Positions 38,739-50,599 of a stretch of 64,000 bases of DNA are shown in pieces. Position 1 is the stretch's first letter; every line of letters starts with the position of its first letter. The translations under genes were made by a program, and so were the position numbers. The notes below the pieces were generated by a model. It did not search any database, had not been told where the DNA came from, and saw nothing but the letters and a program-made list of their open reading frames with translations. Origin of the DNA: Paraphysoderma sedebokerense (Eukaryota > Blastocladiomycota > Physodermatomycetes > Physodermatales > Physodermataceae); assembly GCA_025602915.1 (NCBI GenBank), contig JAHLJZ010000014.1, positions 124,001 through 188,000 of the forward strand. Reading direction: 5' to 3'.

Positions 38739-39070
38739 TTGTAATAACTGTAAATAATGTATTTTCAAGGGTAGTACATTTGTGTAACTTATATCCGCAG
38801 GGAGCTGTAAAACAAATTATGCACGGTGTTTGGTTCGACAATTTGATATGGTGTTGAATACTGAAGGCTTGGAAAAAAATTGAATTGTATTGCTTATTTA
38901 ATAAATGAAATCCCAGTTGTGACTATACACAGAAACAAAGAAGGAAACGGTATGAAATTCTCCATAAACTTTTCTATCGACACTCGCAACATCTTAGAAC
39001 CACTTTCGCAGCCAATCGCAACCACCCTGAATAACGTCTTTGATAGACAACTGTGCAGGCATAAAACACT
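38739..39070. other. Convergent intergenic region
   Basis: About 330 bp, AT-rich, between the RFWD3 and beta-COP stop codons. No gene is seen. Confidence 0.45.
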
Positions 39071-42000
39071 TTAGGCACTAGCAGCTCCAGTAGCATTCAA
39101 CTGAACTTTTTGACTCAAAGTAATCTTATCCCCCAAACTCAATGCGATGCCTTGAGTTTTTGATCTAATTCTAATATGACCTGTCACCGGGCCTGAACCT
39201 TGCTTTTCGATACAAATATTGGCTAATGCATCCTCGCCTGGATTAAATTCGATAACAAAACGGGTTAATCTATAATCATAGGTCGACAAAATGAATAGAA
39301 AAGAATGACGAACCGAATACACTGCGAGCGTACATATTAGCGGCCAAGACCCCACAGTCACCTTCCAACGCATGCTCTGGAGTGAGGCAAGTCATATTTG
39401 TTGATTTGAGAATGTGATTCAAGTATTCCCGTAATTCCCTTCAGTTAATGACAAAGTTAGAATCTACAAGTAGTTTCCAATCGAGAAATAGACAAAAAAA
39501 CAAACTTGATATTTGTGTTCACGTTGACTTTATTCTCCCACTCAAACTCGGTCCACATACTTCTAAACTGAGTTTCAGTACAAGTAGCGGGATGAATGTA
39601 ATCCATGATATCAATATGAATGTCGTTTAATATCACACAGGTTGTTTCTAAACCTGGTCCATCGTAAACTATGTTTCCGAAGATGACACCAGTTTCGGTA
39701 GATGAGACCTAATGAACGAGACAGGTTAGGAATTTTAAATTCTTCGCATCTTTGTTTGATGTAATATCGAAGTAATGATTTATCAAGATAAGAAGTCTCG
39801 AACCTTGATATTGGCTTTAATCGTATGGAAACTATGCGGAGCGAGATTGACGGGGGTTGGTCGCTCAACTAATTTCAAATCCCCCAATGTTGCAAACTCG
39901 AGCACAAGGTTTTGTAGTGTTTCAGAAGTTTGGTTCACAATAAGAACATCTGAGATGAGGGACTATGCTTAATATCAAGAGTGATAAAGAAAGGAATATA
40001 GTATATGGAACAATAAAGATACATACCCAGCAAAATATCGAACTGATGTACATTCACGTACGCTTCTGCGTAGACTGGATCAGAAAATCCGGTTAACTGG
40101 ACGATACGGCTCAACGCGGAGCTAGTGTTTTCCGCACGATCAGCGACACCGGTAGCTCTGGTTAAGTCAAGTTCGTACTAATTTTCGAGTGAAACTTAGA
40201 AATCGTACGTAAGGGAAGAAATGAGTAACATCATCTATACCTCATCCAAATCGCCATCAGCATTTTTCTTATTCTTCAATAGCCTGAAACTAATCAAATC
40301 ATCAGCTTGAATTTGAACCTGCTTTTTATTGAGATTTTTCTTTGCTTGAAGTTTGGCCTACAGAGACGATGAAAAAGTGAACGAAAGGCAAAAATGTCAA
40401 TCAAACGGTCCTAACGATAGAACTGAAAGAAGCAGGTAAGCAAGCAAAGACCGTGAAGCGATTGTTACCTCTTGTCCACTCAACATTCTCGAGAAAGCAC
40501 TTCTACATTCAACCAAATAAGCCTTCTTCACTTCTTCAATTTCTACCCTCTCTTCATTTCCTGCCATAGCAGTCAATGTTTTCAAACAACCCAAAATATG
40601 ATCCATAGAGTTCTCATCGATAGGGGCGGCAGGATACTGAGATTGTCCGATACGAAGGATACTAGTCATAATCAACATTGCTTCCGCGACAAGAGAGTTT
40701 ATGGATGATGGTGGTGGTTGTGGTGTGAGTGAGGTATATCGGAGTGTCAATTTCGTGAAGGTAGTTGCGAGTACGGAACCAGTGTAAAAATCACCGTTCA
40801 AAAGGAGTGCTAATAATTACAAAAGGGGTGAAGATTAAGCATGAATTAGTCCCATTAACTACGCATGGTTCAAGGTCGGCAGAAAGAACAACGAACCTCG
40901 AATGGGTGGTTTCTTTCCATCTCCTTTCGGTGAAGTAGGAGATTTGGTTGAGGTGTATGCAGATTCACTGGCGTATGTTCCATCAGCTAATACTCTTCGC
41001 GCAGACGAAGTAGGCGATTTCGACGCCGGCTGCTGAGATGATGGCTGACCGTCTACTCCATTTACGTTTGCCGCTTCTTCGTGTACCCGCTATAAACGAA
41101 GGACAATATAAATAATAAAGGATAATAAATCGTCGTGAAGAGGCATATTTAATCCAAGGAAGGGCGAACACGAACCTGTTCTGACGCCAGAATTGGAATT
41201 TCGCCCAAACTCTTCCTAATGGGGTTCAACGATTTTTCAATACTGCTTTGATCCAAACAATATTCACCAATAATCCACAGAGCTCCTCTAATAACTTTTC
41301 CAGATCTCATTTCGCTGAATGATTCTAAGAGTTTAGAAATAATACCGGAACGGAGGTGCGGGAATTTTTCGACAACTTCTCTATTGAGATTGAACAGAAA
41401 TATTATTAGAATCCAGATAGCTTGCATATGTTGGAGAACCGCCAGAATCGATTCAAACGAGAAAAGCGAACACAAAGAACACACCGGACGAATGCAATGA
41501 CATCCACAGCAGGTGCACTGGAACTATCTCCCAAGAATTCCATCAGAACATGGACAATAGTAGCAGCGACTTCCGGATATTTAATTGCACAAGAATGTAT
41601 AGATTGAATCAAGAGTTGTCGATATTCGGACATCTACAGAGAATTAGAATTAATAAATAATCTAGCCAAAAAGCGAAGAAAGGCGCCTTCAGCCGGGGGA
41701 ATTTCTCCCGCCCATACCTTTTCGTACTCTCCTTCATGAGTTTTTTGAAGTTCTTTTTTCAAAAATGAAACCACATCATCAACATTACGGGAAGACACCA
41801 ACTCCATTGAAATTTTGAGGCACTTTCGTCGAACTTCGATGTCGGGGCTAAAAATAACATTGCGATTAACCTATCGGTTGCAAAAAATAACCCACAATCT
41901 TCCTTACTGGTGGATAGACAATAATCTAGCCACGACTCCAAACAAAGAAGGGGTGTAAAAGAGCTTACCTAGTCAAAACTCGCAACATATCCATCACTAA

Positions 42001-43623
42001 ATCGTCCAATACTCTTTCGTGCTTTTCTCTCAGCTCATTCAAACGATCCAAAACGATAAGTTTAACATTATTATCTGATTCTTTCAAAATGAGTTCGATG
42101 TAACAAGTGGCTGCGGCTATTGGTGAAAATGAAATTGGGATTAGCAATACAAACCAAACGTATAGAGTAAAATAGCTCAAAGAAAGGTCAACTGCACCTT
42201 TGACAGCGGACGGATTAGCGGTCAATGTCATAAGCGAGGAGGCCGCTTCATATTTGACTGAACTGGATGGGGCTTGTAAAAGTGCGTAGATCATTTTAAC
42301 GTATCTCGCCTTATAACATCCGCGGTCAGTTTTAATACAACTTAACGAGAAGCACACATCACTGTTACCTTTTCATTAGGGTTATTTTTACACTCCTTTC
42401 TAATCAATTCGATCACGACAAGTTGTAAATGTTCATCAAAGGTAGGAATTTGCGGGAACACTTTGTTTAAATAAGCGATGGCTTTATCGGGGGCCGTATT
42501 TTGTAACATGACAAACGCATTTCGTTTACAAGGGAGGTCAGTTTCCTGATGTACAATTAAAGTAGATTAGTTAATTGAAGGGACACCTTCTTGCTTGACA
42601 AGGAACGAGAACGAAGCAAAAGTTAAACAGTGAGGAAGAAAAAAATATAACATACATTAACCAAGAAATTAGCGACAAGATCGGGAGCATCAGGTATCAA
42701 GAAATCTGAGTGTTTAAAAATTGAGTAGATTGCCAGGATTGCGTTTTTACGGACATACGGATGGCGATGTTCCTATTAATATTTGCCCAAGCAAATTAAC
42801 CGCAAAACCGAATTAATTAGATCATTTACTTGACGCAATCATTGTAGGTGCACAATCGGCCACAACCGCCCTTAGAAGTTGAAGAAGAGAAGTTTGTACG
42901 CACCAGAGAAGCTCTACAGCTTGGAATAAGTGGTTCCAAAATTTCAGCTTCCTTCAATCTGCAAAGCAACCTTAATGTTGCACCGCGAATATATTCATTG
43001 GGATGTTGAAGGTCATTTCGTAAGGCGTTACTACATCCGAGGTAATGTGTGAGCATCCAATCATAACTACGTATTTAGATTTTTTCTTCAAAAGCACGTT
43101 AAGCAAGTAACAAGTGGAAAAAAAACTTAATTTCACCACAAGGGGTTAGAAGAAACTGCCCAGGCAAACAGAAAGAACTACGCTGGACAGTTTACAACAA
43201 GGAGTACGTAAATTCCATATCAAAACACGGTGCAATAAACACCAGATTCCCAGTTCCGTCAACCACAGTTTTACGCAAACAAAGTCCCAGGAGTACAAGT
43301 CGAGAGAGGAGAATATGACTGTACCAAACTAAAATCATTTCTTGTTTCAATTTGCCATCGGGATTAGTTTTTGGACAAACTTCCCAATACATATGAACCA
43401 ATTTCTTCAAGATTTTGTTCTTTGACGGCATCACGAATCGAATCACATGCATTAACAGTTGATGGTTCGGGTCGCCGTTCAACATTCCGACGAGAACTTT
43501 CTTCATAGTTTCTATCTTTGAGTCATCGGTGCCCTTTTCGAGAGAGGCTTTGAATTGGTCGAGGGTGGGTGTATCGAGCGAGTCTGACTGTCTGATGATG
43601 GTGTAGCAGGGGTCAGACGCCAT
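39071..43623 (-). CDS. SEC26: Coatomer subunit beta (beta-COP)
   Basis: A gene of about 16 exons for the COPI coat subunit that acts in Golgi-to-ER and intra-Golgi vesicle transport. The N-terminus starts [20 protein letters not shown] and continues with the adaptin-like HEAT solenoid: [86 protein letters not shown]. The middle linker is Ser/Pro-rich ([18 protein letters not shown]). The C-terminal beta-COP appendage follows: VGVADRAE-like, [40 protein letters not shown] and the end [14 protein letters not shown]. Intron 1 (43031-43324, 294 nt) is unusually long for this window. The fold and order match beta- rather than gamma-COP. Confidence 0.95.
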
Positions 43624-44155
43624 GGCTTAAATGAAGAATATATCTGACGGGAGGGATGCTTGGGTACGATGCAGTGTTGCGGGAGTGTGGGTGCTGCAAA
43701 ATCAGCTCGGTCTGTCGTTGTCCTTTGCAGCGTAAGAATTTCAATTCGAATTCGGGCAGAGGGAATTCCTCTGTTTGGTCGCGGACACGTTCACCCGTTC
43801 ACTGTTGCATTCTGTTTATTTTATATCATCATTCAATTCACAATATGAGAAACACATCAAAATTACAAGAGACAGATACAGCAATATCATGTATCCAAAC
43901 CCCAACAAGGTGATTTGCCGCTAATCTAAATTGTTCACACTGCCTTTTTTCAAAGAAGAATATTTAACTCAATACTATATACGTGGTATAGCAACGAAAA
44001 TTGGAAAGCAAGTAATAGACATACTGAAAGCAAAGAACAGACTATAACAGTGAAAGCAACTTTGAACTTGAACCTCTACACGTCCAATATATTATATAAA
44101 CGAAAACGAAAACGTTGCTTTTCAACAAAATATCCGATTGAAGGAAATCCCTCTC
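43624..44155. other. Intergenic region between beta-COP and calcineurin A
   Basis: About 530 bp between the beta-COP start and the calcineurin stop (both minus strand). It holds the beta-COP promoter and the calcineurin 3' UTR. No gene or repeat is recognised. Confidence 0.45.
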
Positions 44156-46906
44156 CTAACTCTTCTCTTTTTTCTCCTTGCTACTTCCAAAGAAACTCTT
44201 TTTCTTTGGCGGGCTAGGACTAGGGGGTGCTTTTCCTCCCTTATCCTTTTCCTTGTCTTTATCCTCACCGCCCTTCAAACCCATGAAACCCTTGGATAGA
44301 CTGCCAGTACTTCCTTGGCCGCTCGGAGTTGCTGCAGCTTTAGACACATCCTCGATTGATTTGGCCAGTCGATCCGTTTTGTACGGATCCTTGGGTGGGG
44401 AAGCTGAATTTGAAGCTGGCGACGGAGCCGGTGAAGGTTCTGGAGACGGAAGAGGCGGCAGCCTTTCGTTATTCCTATCTTGACTTTTCGCCTCTTCGAA
44501 TGTTTTAATCGCTAAAATGTGGGAAAATATCAACAAACGTCAGTCACTGAATTGAAATCTTCGACGTTTCAGCGCCGAACGATAAATAATACTGAAATCA
44601 TGATATACCAGCTTTTATACCCTCGCTTCCCAACGCCAAGTATCCCTTGGGCAGCTGTGTGCTTCCCAATTTAGCTTTCAACTCGTTTATACTTTCGCTC
44701 TCTTCTCTCAATGTATTGAACATCTTAGCCATCTTTCCAACAGCCATAATCTTGTTCTTGATAACTTGTTTACGCTCCTCTTCCATTCCTGTGAATCACC
44801 CGCAAAAGATTAACAGAAAGAATACATAAAGCAGGACTTGTCAGATTTAATCAATGAATGACCAGGAGACGAAAGACAACAGAATGTACCTGGCTTGGGT
44901 ACTTCTTCACCCAATTCTTCTTTTGTACAGATATTCAGAATTGCTAATAACATGTCCGTAACTATTTCGACAGAAAATTTGGAATTACGTCAATGGATTT
45001 TGCATTCTCAAAAAAATTCAACCACCAGTGCTTCAGATAGAAAATGCAGAAGCCGGTGAATATGAACTTACTCTTTTCTCCAACAAAAGGTAAACTCCAA
45101 GTAAACACATCCATGAAATTCGGAAGCCAGTATGGATGAGGGGTACAATTGAACTGTCTAATATTCATGACATTGTTCTCATATTTCAGCACAGCGGCTT
45201 TGTTGTTGTATACATCCAAATAATTTGGAGCCGAAAATATCGTAATCACTGAAGGAAATCCAGTGGTTTTTGTCTTCTTGTACATTCTGTAACCAGCGTC
45301 CTGAGCTTCATGCGCCCGAATAATGGAAAGGAGATTATTCTTCTCCAGAAAAGCACAAGCAGCGTGATACCTTTTAAAATGAGAATATCATTTAGAGTTG
45401 AAGTGAGTTTGAAAATGCTATACACGATGAGAAAGCACGCAAATTGGGGACGTACGTGAAGAAATAACTACACCCTCTCACATGGTTGTGCTGAAAGAAC
45501 TCTGTCGTCTTTTCTTGACCAAAATCTTCAATCGGATCGGCCCACAAAAGGTCACACATGAGACCGTGGGTGGGAGGTTCTCTGAAACGATTGATACTCC
45601 GTAAATCATCAAGCGTCGTCAATTCAGGTGATAAGCCGCCGTGGATACATAGGAACTGTTTGTTCATCACTGCAGCGAGTGGTAAGGAGCAGAAAGATTC
45701 GAGGCACGCTTCGTAAACTTTCTCGGAATACTTGTGCTTGCCTGTTTGTGATGTTGTCCGATTAATTTTTGATTACCGTTGTTTTAAAAAGAATCAATAG
45801 CTTACACTCCAGTTTAAATGTGAAGTAATCTGTAAGATGTCGACATTCGTGGTTTCCTCTTAGAAGGAATATCGTATTTGGATACCATATCTTTAGAGCC
45901 CACAGGTATAGGACACACTGCAATAGAGAGAAAACATGTAATGATAAACAATTAGTATTCACTGGTGTAATTCAATAGGAAGTGGCAGCACAATACTCAC
46001 CTCAATGCTGAAGTAGCCCCGATCCACGTAATCACCCAAGAACAGGTACTTTGTGTCTGCCGGGTTTCCACCGACATCGAAGAGCTTCATCAAATCAAAG
46101 AACTGACCATGAATATCACCGCAAACTATAGTAGGACGCTTTTAGTTTCTCCCATTCATTAGATCCGTTGTTTTCAAGATAGAAAAACAATACCAGTTAC
46201 GGGAGCCTCAACATCTAATAAAGTAGGTTCTTTCTTCAAAATTTCTGTTCCCTTGTTTATTATATATAGGGCCTGCTCTTCAGTCAATCTTCCTTCATGG
46301 GTGAAATGATGTTTTAAGAATTCGACATCTGGCTTTGACGGATCCTTTTTACTATAGAATTGTGAGTCTGTAGGTTTAGTCGTTATTGGCGGCGGGACGT
46401 CTATATTTATGTAAATGGGAATTTCAAAGATTATAGATAGAATATCTATGTTAGAGCAAGGAAAATGATTACGGCCGGTAATAATACAGCAGGTGCAGCG
46501 TTGAGTGTCGGCGGAGCGCTACCACAACTAAACGCGGCTAATGTCGTAGTATCATCAATTTTTGCCCGCTTTCCACCGTTTAACACTCTGCAACAATACA
46601 TTTGCGAATAAAAAAATTCTCCAATTCATTTCTGTAATCACGCCCTTCCTGCAAGGATCTGTTCCTAAAAATAGTTCTTCCGCGGTATCCCGGCACCGAA
46701 ACCGCAAAAGCTAACGGAAAGCGCAAGATCTGCAATGCCGGTATTCCACACTGCTGTATCCGTAGAATGGAAACGGCTTTCAAAGGATGCGTAGAAAAAT
46801 GTGAACTATTACCTGCAATAACTCTATCTTTAGTGGAGAATCTCTCGCCATTGTCCGTGACGTGAACGCTAAAGTCGATAGAGGGCTGGGATGCGGGAGC
46901 AGACAT
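44156..46906 (-). CDS. CNA1: Calcineurin catalytic subunit A (protein phosphatase 2B)
   Basis: A gene of about ten exons for the Ca2+/calmodulin-dependent Ser/Thr phosphatase. Metallophosphatase motifs: [65 protein letters not shown] and [13 protein letters not shown]. Regulatory parts in order: the calcineurin-B-binding helix ([17 protein letters not shown]), the calmodulin-binding helix ([20 protein letters not shown]) and the autoinhibitory region ([33 protein letters not shown]). The C-terminal 100 residues are a Ser/Pro- and Lys-rich tail ending [16 protein letters not shown]. The N-terminus is [20 protein letters not shown]. The leader on the sense strand is pyrimidine-rich. Calcineurin controls Crz1-type transcription and stress responses in fungi. 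Confidence 0.95.
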
Positions 46907-47586
46907 GGGGGTGGGCGGGGAGACTTAAGTGTTTACAAAGAGCAGCGACAACAAAGAGAGCAGAGACAGAGGGGGAATGTCGACGGGGGAGATGGGATGG
47001 AATGGAGAAGGAATCAAAAAGTCCAGAAAAACCAAAACTTAAATTCTGGGAGATGCGGAAAACACTTGTCACGTGACCCGTATTCATTCCCTCTCGTCAT
47101 TGCAGTGATCTGAATCATCGACATGTGTGCTAAGGAGAGAAGATGTCGGTTGTTATCCGGGGGACGCAATCTGCGTGAGTATGTTGTCTTTACTTGGACG
47201 ATAAGAGCATGCTTTCTTGTCTGGCATCTTGAGTGTGGGGTTGTGCACTTTAATCGCGTTCTCCTGTTTATAAGGGCCGTATGCAGAATATTCACGAAAT
47301 ATCACAAAACAAAAGGCCTGAATTGACAAATAGATGTGATTCCCCCAACAGTGTTGACTATCAAAATAAAAAAGACCGATGAGCATATTAAATATGATAA
47401 ATTACTCCTGATGCCTGGACTTGCTCTCCTGTTCCTCCTGGCAAAGTGAATCGCGCACTGTTCGGGCGACTGTCGATTCATCGCAACAGAGAGAACCATC
47501 GGTGCCCGCGGACTGTGCATCTCATTCCATTCTTTGACGACTGCGACCACCAACGGTTTTATGAACCATCCCATAGATACTAGCGT
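46907..47586. other. Divergent intergenic region (calcineurin A/EI24)
   Basis: 680 bp. The first 100 bases are G-rich on the + strand (GGGGGTGGGCGGGGAG-type), which gives calcineurin a polypyrimidine leader. A 90-codon minus-strand open frame (47302-47574) begins 13 bp upstream of the EI24 ATG; it shows no recognised motif and is not called. Confidence 0.4.
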
Positions 47587-49407
47587 ATGATGCCACCATC
47601 CACATCGTCCTCAAAAAGACAGAAATCGTCGTCAGAATCGCAACCTCGCCGGCGAAAATACCCTACCCAGATACGACAAAAGCATCGGACGTCTTCTGAA
47701 CCGACGGGATTATCCTTCTCAGAGTCAATACAGTTTTGCATTCTGTGGTTTTGGGAAGGTGTAAAGGACGCCTTTGCTTTTGGGAAGGGCCTTGTCACTA
47801 TATATAGGTAAATTATGAAAATTCTGCTGCGTCTTCTTCATCTTGATAAGAGGATGCGGGGTACGTTGCTGCTTTTGTGTTAGGTTTGAAGAGGCCTTAT
47901 TTGTAAATCGCTACTACCCAATATAAGGTACTCTTAAGCTAAATCTAATTCTTTTTTTGTCCCACCGACTTCATTTCGTCCACTGAACACGACAATATCA
48001 CCCTTTCCTCAACGACTGTTAATGGAACTCCTTCTCTCATACATTAATCTACTTTCCACCAACTCAGTTCGAAAAAGATACAATTTACAACATTAAAATG
48101 TATTATTCTCAACGGAGTGATATTCCTAGGCTCCATATTGTTCTTTGATCAAGTGATCATGAGGATTCTTCATTTCGTTATGAATCAAGATCTGGTAGAG
48201 TTATTGCAAAGGGTCCGCGGTGTCCAGAGTGACACTCATAACGGGAATGAAAAGACTGCAAATGGAAACGGAAGAGAAGAATGGATTATGAATGCAGTTG
48301 ATAATGTGCTGTGGTGGGTTTACAATGTAATGGCTCCTTGTCGCAACACTGTCCTCCTTTGACGTGCGGAAATGTACTGACAATGTAATGGACATTACAG
48401 ATCCTGTGGATATATCCGATATACTGCATTTCCTTCATCTTGAATACGATTTGGTATCAGGATATTGCAGATCGATCATACGTTTTACAAGTCGGCAAGC
48501 CTGTACAGAACAAAGCAACCTACTCTAGGTATGTCAGTTATTTTCTATGTCTTCTGTGTAACAAATCGTCTTTGCCATCCCATTTTAGCAATCTTGTTGA
48601 CCGAATCTAACCCTATTCATCGCTATTACCCAACGTATTCAGCGTTCTAAACTCCTTAATCACCAACCTTTACCGATTTCTCCTGATATTCAATCTATTC
48701 CTTCTTGCCACAGTTGTCTACATAGTACCTATCATCGGACCGCCCCTATCCTTTATATACGTTTCATGGATATACAGTTTCTACAGTTTCGAGTATAAAT
48801 GGGTCAATAGAGGTTGGGGTCTAGAAGAACGATGTAGTTATTTTGAAGAGCGGTGGTGTTACTTTAGCGGGTTCGGTAAGCATGATTAAAATACTTTCAC
48901 ATTCCTAGACTGTTTGATATCTCAGCACAGTCGCGCGTTATAAATTGGAAAAGTTAGATGCTTAACGATTTGTTCCTATAGGATTCCCGTTTACTCTGTT
49001 CACTTTTTTCTTCCCACAGATAATCAGCGGTGGAATATTTGCATTATTGTTTCCAATGGTAAGATCATGAACTCTAATTCATTGATACCGGCGACACTCA
49101 TTTTGACTTTTTTTTATTCGATCACGACATACAGTATATAATCATGGCAAACGCTGCTACACCTCTGCCGCGCCCCGGCACTCGAACAAAACCGTTACCT
49201 CAGTTCCATTCGCTCGTTCCCTTACGCTTACCCATATTTAGGATACCCAAAAAAATGAGCGGTGCTTTAATCGGATTCGTTAGGCCCAGAAAGAAGCGAA
49301 GAGAAGAAAAAGACGCATCAGATGAAGACTGGGAATACAAGGGAGAAAGAGAGAGCGAGGAAGAGGAATTTGAGGGAGAGGATGCGGGGGAGGACGAGTC
49401 AGAATAG
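47587..49407 (+). CDS. EI24 (etoposide-induced 2.4) family ER membrane protein
   Basis: Six exons (47587-47807, 48068-48326, 48401-48528, 48643-48875, 48982-49058, 49135-49407) encode 396 aa. EI24 is a multi-pass ER protein tied to autophagy and apoptosis in animals; bacterial CysZ belongs to the same Pfam family. Signatures: SIQFCILWFWEGVKDAFAFG, LKCIILNGVIFLGSILFFD, ILWIYPIYCISFILNTIWYQ DIADRSY, FLLATVVYIVPIIGPPLSFI, YVSWIYSFYSFEYKWVNRGW and the re-entrant-like FPFTLFTFFFPQIISGGIFA. At least five hydrophobic segments are visible. The tail is cytosolic-looking and ends in an acidic Glu/Asp run. An apparent small exon near 47881-47925 was dropped because it brings an in-frame stop; splicing 47807 to 48068 is in phase. 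Confidence 0.85.
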
Positions 49408-49680
49408 TGTACAATTGTTGCAACGTTCAAAGGATTATAGATACGGATGAACAAATAAAGAACTCCTCAAAATACACTTTCTATGTCGGACAAAAGAGAG
49501 AAAGGAGCCTCAAACCCTGGTAATTCAAGCTCAATGCATGTTGACAGTCAAGAGTTCATAGGTGTTAATTGTGATGGGAAGGCAAATTCACACAACAGTA
49601 ACAGACATATACAATTATCGCCATGTCTGTATCTTCACATTCTCCTTTACTCACTTGTTCAACTATCTTGAGATCTCTCA

Positions 49681-50599
49681 CTAATCCCGTTTCAACGCTC
49701 CTGCCCCATTCCCACTAAATCTGCCCAACATACTCAACCAACCAGCAATCAAACACATCCCTCCCATCGGCGTCACAGGTCCAAGAAATTTAAATCTAGT
49801 AGGATTCAAAACTAACAAATAAATTGACCCCGAAAATAAAGAGGTACCAATCGTGAATAGGTACGATGGAAGGGTGGAGTATTGTCCCAGTGAGGAAGCG
49901 GGGAGAGCGGAAATAATAATCGCCAGTGAATGAATTATCTGGTATAAATCAATCAAGTTTAGTAAATATGTGAAATGAGAGATGAAGTACGAATAAAAGT
50001 TTCTAAAAAATGATACGTACTTGATAGTGAGCTGCAGTTTCCCAACTCTTGATTTTAGCCACATCTGTTATAATTTTTCGTAATCCGTGGGCTCCAAAAG
50101 CTCTAAATTCGTTAAATTTGACAATAAATCAAAATATAATAACAAGACGTCATTAGTATATTCACTCGATTCTGAAGAGGAGAAGGCAACGAATCATGAC
50201 TCGATTCCAATCCACCAGGCCCTCAAGATTATATGGTATGTCTACCTCCAAAATCGAATCAAGTAATGCAAAGGCAAATCTACTGATTAAGAATTTGAAG
50301 AAACCCCGACACCTGCATTATCTGGAAAGACCTATGTTCCAAAGTACCATTATTCTTCCTTACCAAATTCATCACTTCAGATTTGGAGCAGCTCACACAA
50401 TAGCTAAAGTATAACTAAACAAAACAACAAATTTACGAACCCCAACATCACCCCAGATGCACCTAAAATACATCCAACATTCCAAAACGTCGATTGGCCT
50501 GATATAATTTGAACAGTCGTTGTCAGTTAACTCAGTTCGTTGCATTTGGTCCAGCGGAAATCAAAGAACAAGGGAAAATGCAAATGGCTTACTCGGCAT
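49681..50599 (-). CDS. TMEM256/DUF423 family small membrane protein
   Basis: Four exons (50593-50599, 50441-50498, 50021-50102, 49681-49938) total 405 nt, giving 134 aa. The spliced start reads MPSQSTFWNVGCILGASGVM, followed by LGAFGAHGLRK, WETAAHYQIIHSLAIIISAL, LFSGSIYLLVLN and PVTPMGGMCLIAGWLSMLG. These are the conserved AFGAHGL, YQ-HSLAL, FSGS-Y and TP-GG-LIAGW elements of DUF423, a four-helix membrane protein of unknown function. Exon 1 carries only seven coding bases (ATGCCGA) and lies inside the last coding exon of the upstream hydrolase-fold gene on the same strand. Intron 3 (50103-50440) is 338 nt and contains an unrelated plus-strand open frame. Confidence 0.8.

Noticed and set aside
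44178-44483. Long plus-strand frame opposite the calcineurin tail
   Set aside because: It is the antisense of the Ser/Pro/Lys-rich calcineurin C-terminus; low-complexity shadow.
47302-47574. 90-codon minus-strand open frame just upstream of EI24
   Set aside because: It begins MGWFIKPLVVAVVKEWNEMH and looked faintly like a kinase N-terminus, but it has no P-loop or other motif, no splice partner, and lies in the EI24 promoter.
47881-47925. Extra small EI24 exon (RFEEALFVNRYY)
   Set aside because: Including it brings an in-frame TAA; skipping it restores phase and the conserved LKCIILNGVIFLGS start.
50196-50414. 72-codon plus-strand frame inside TMEM256 intron 3
   Set aside because: No recognisable motif; position inside an intron and composition typical of AT-rich non-coding DNA.
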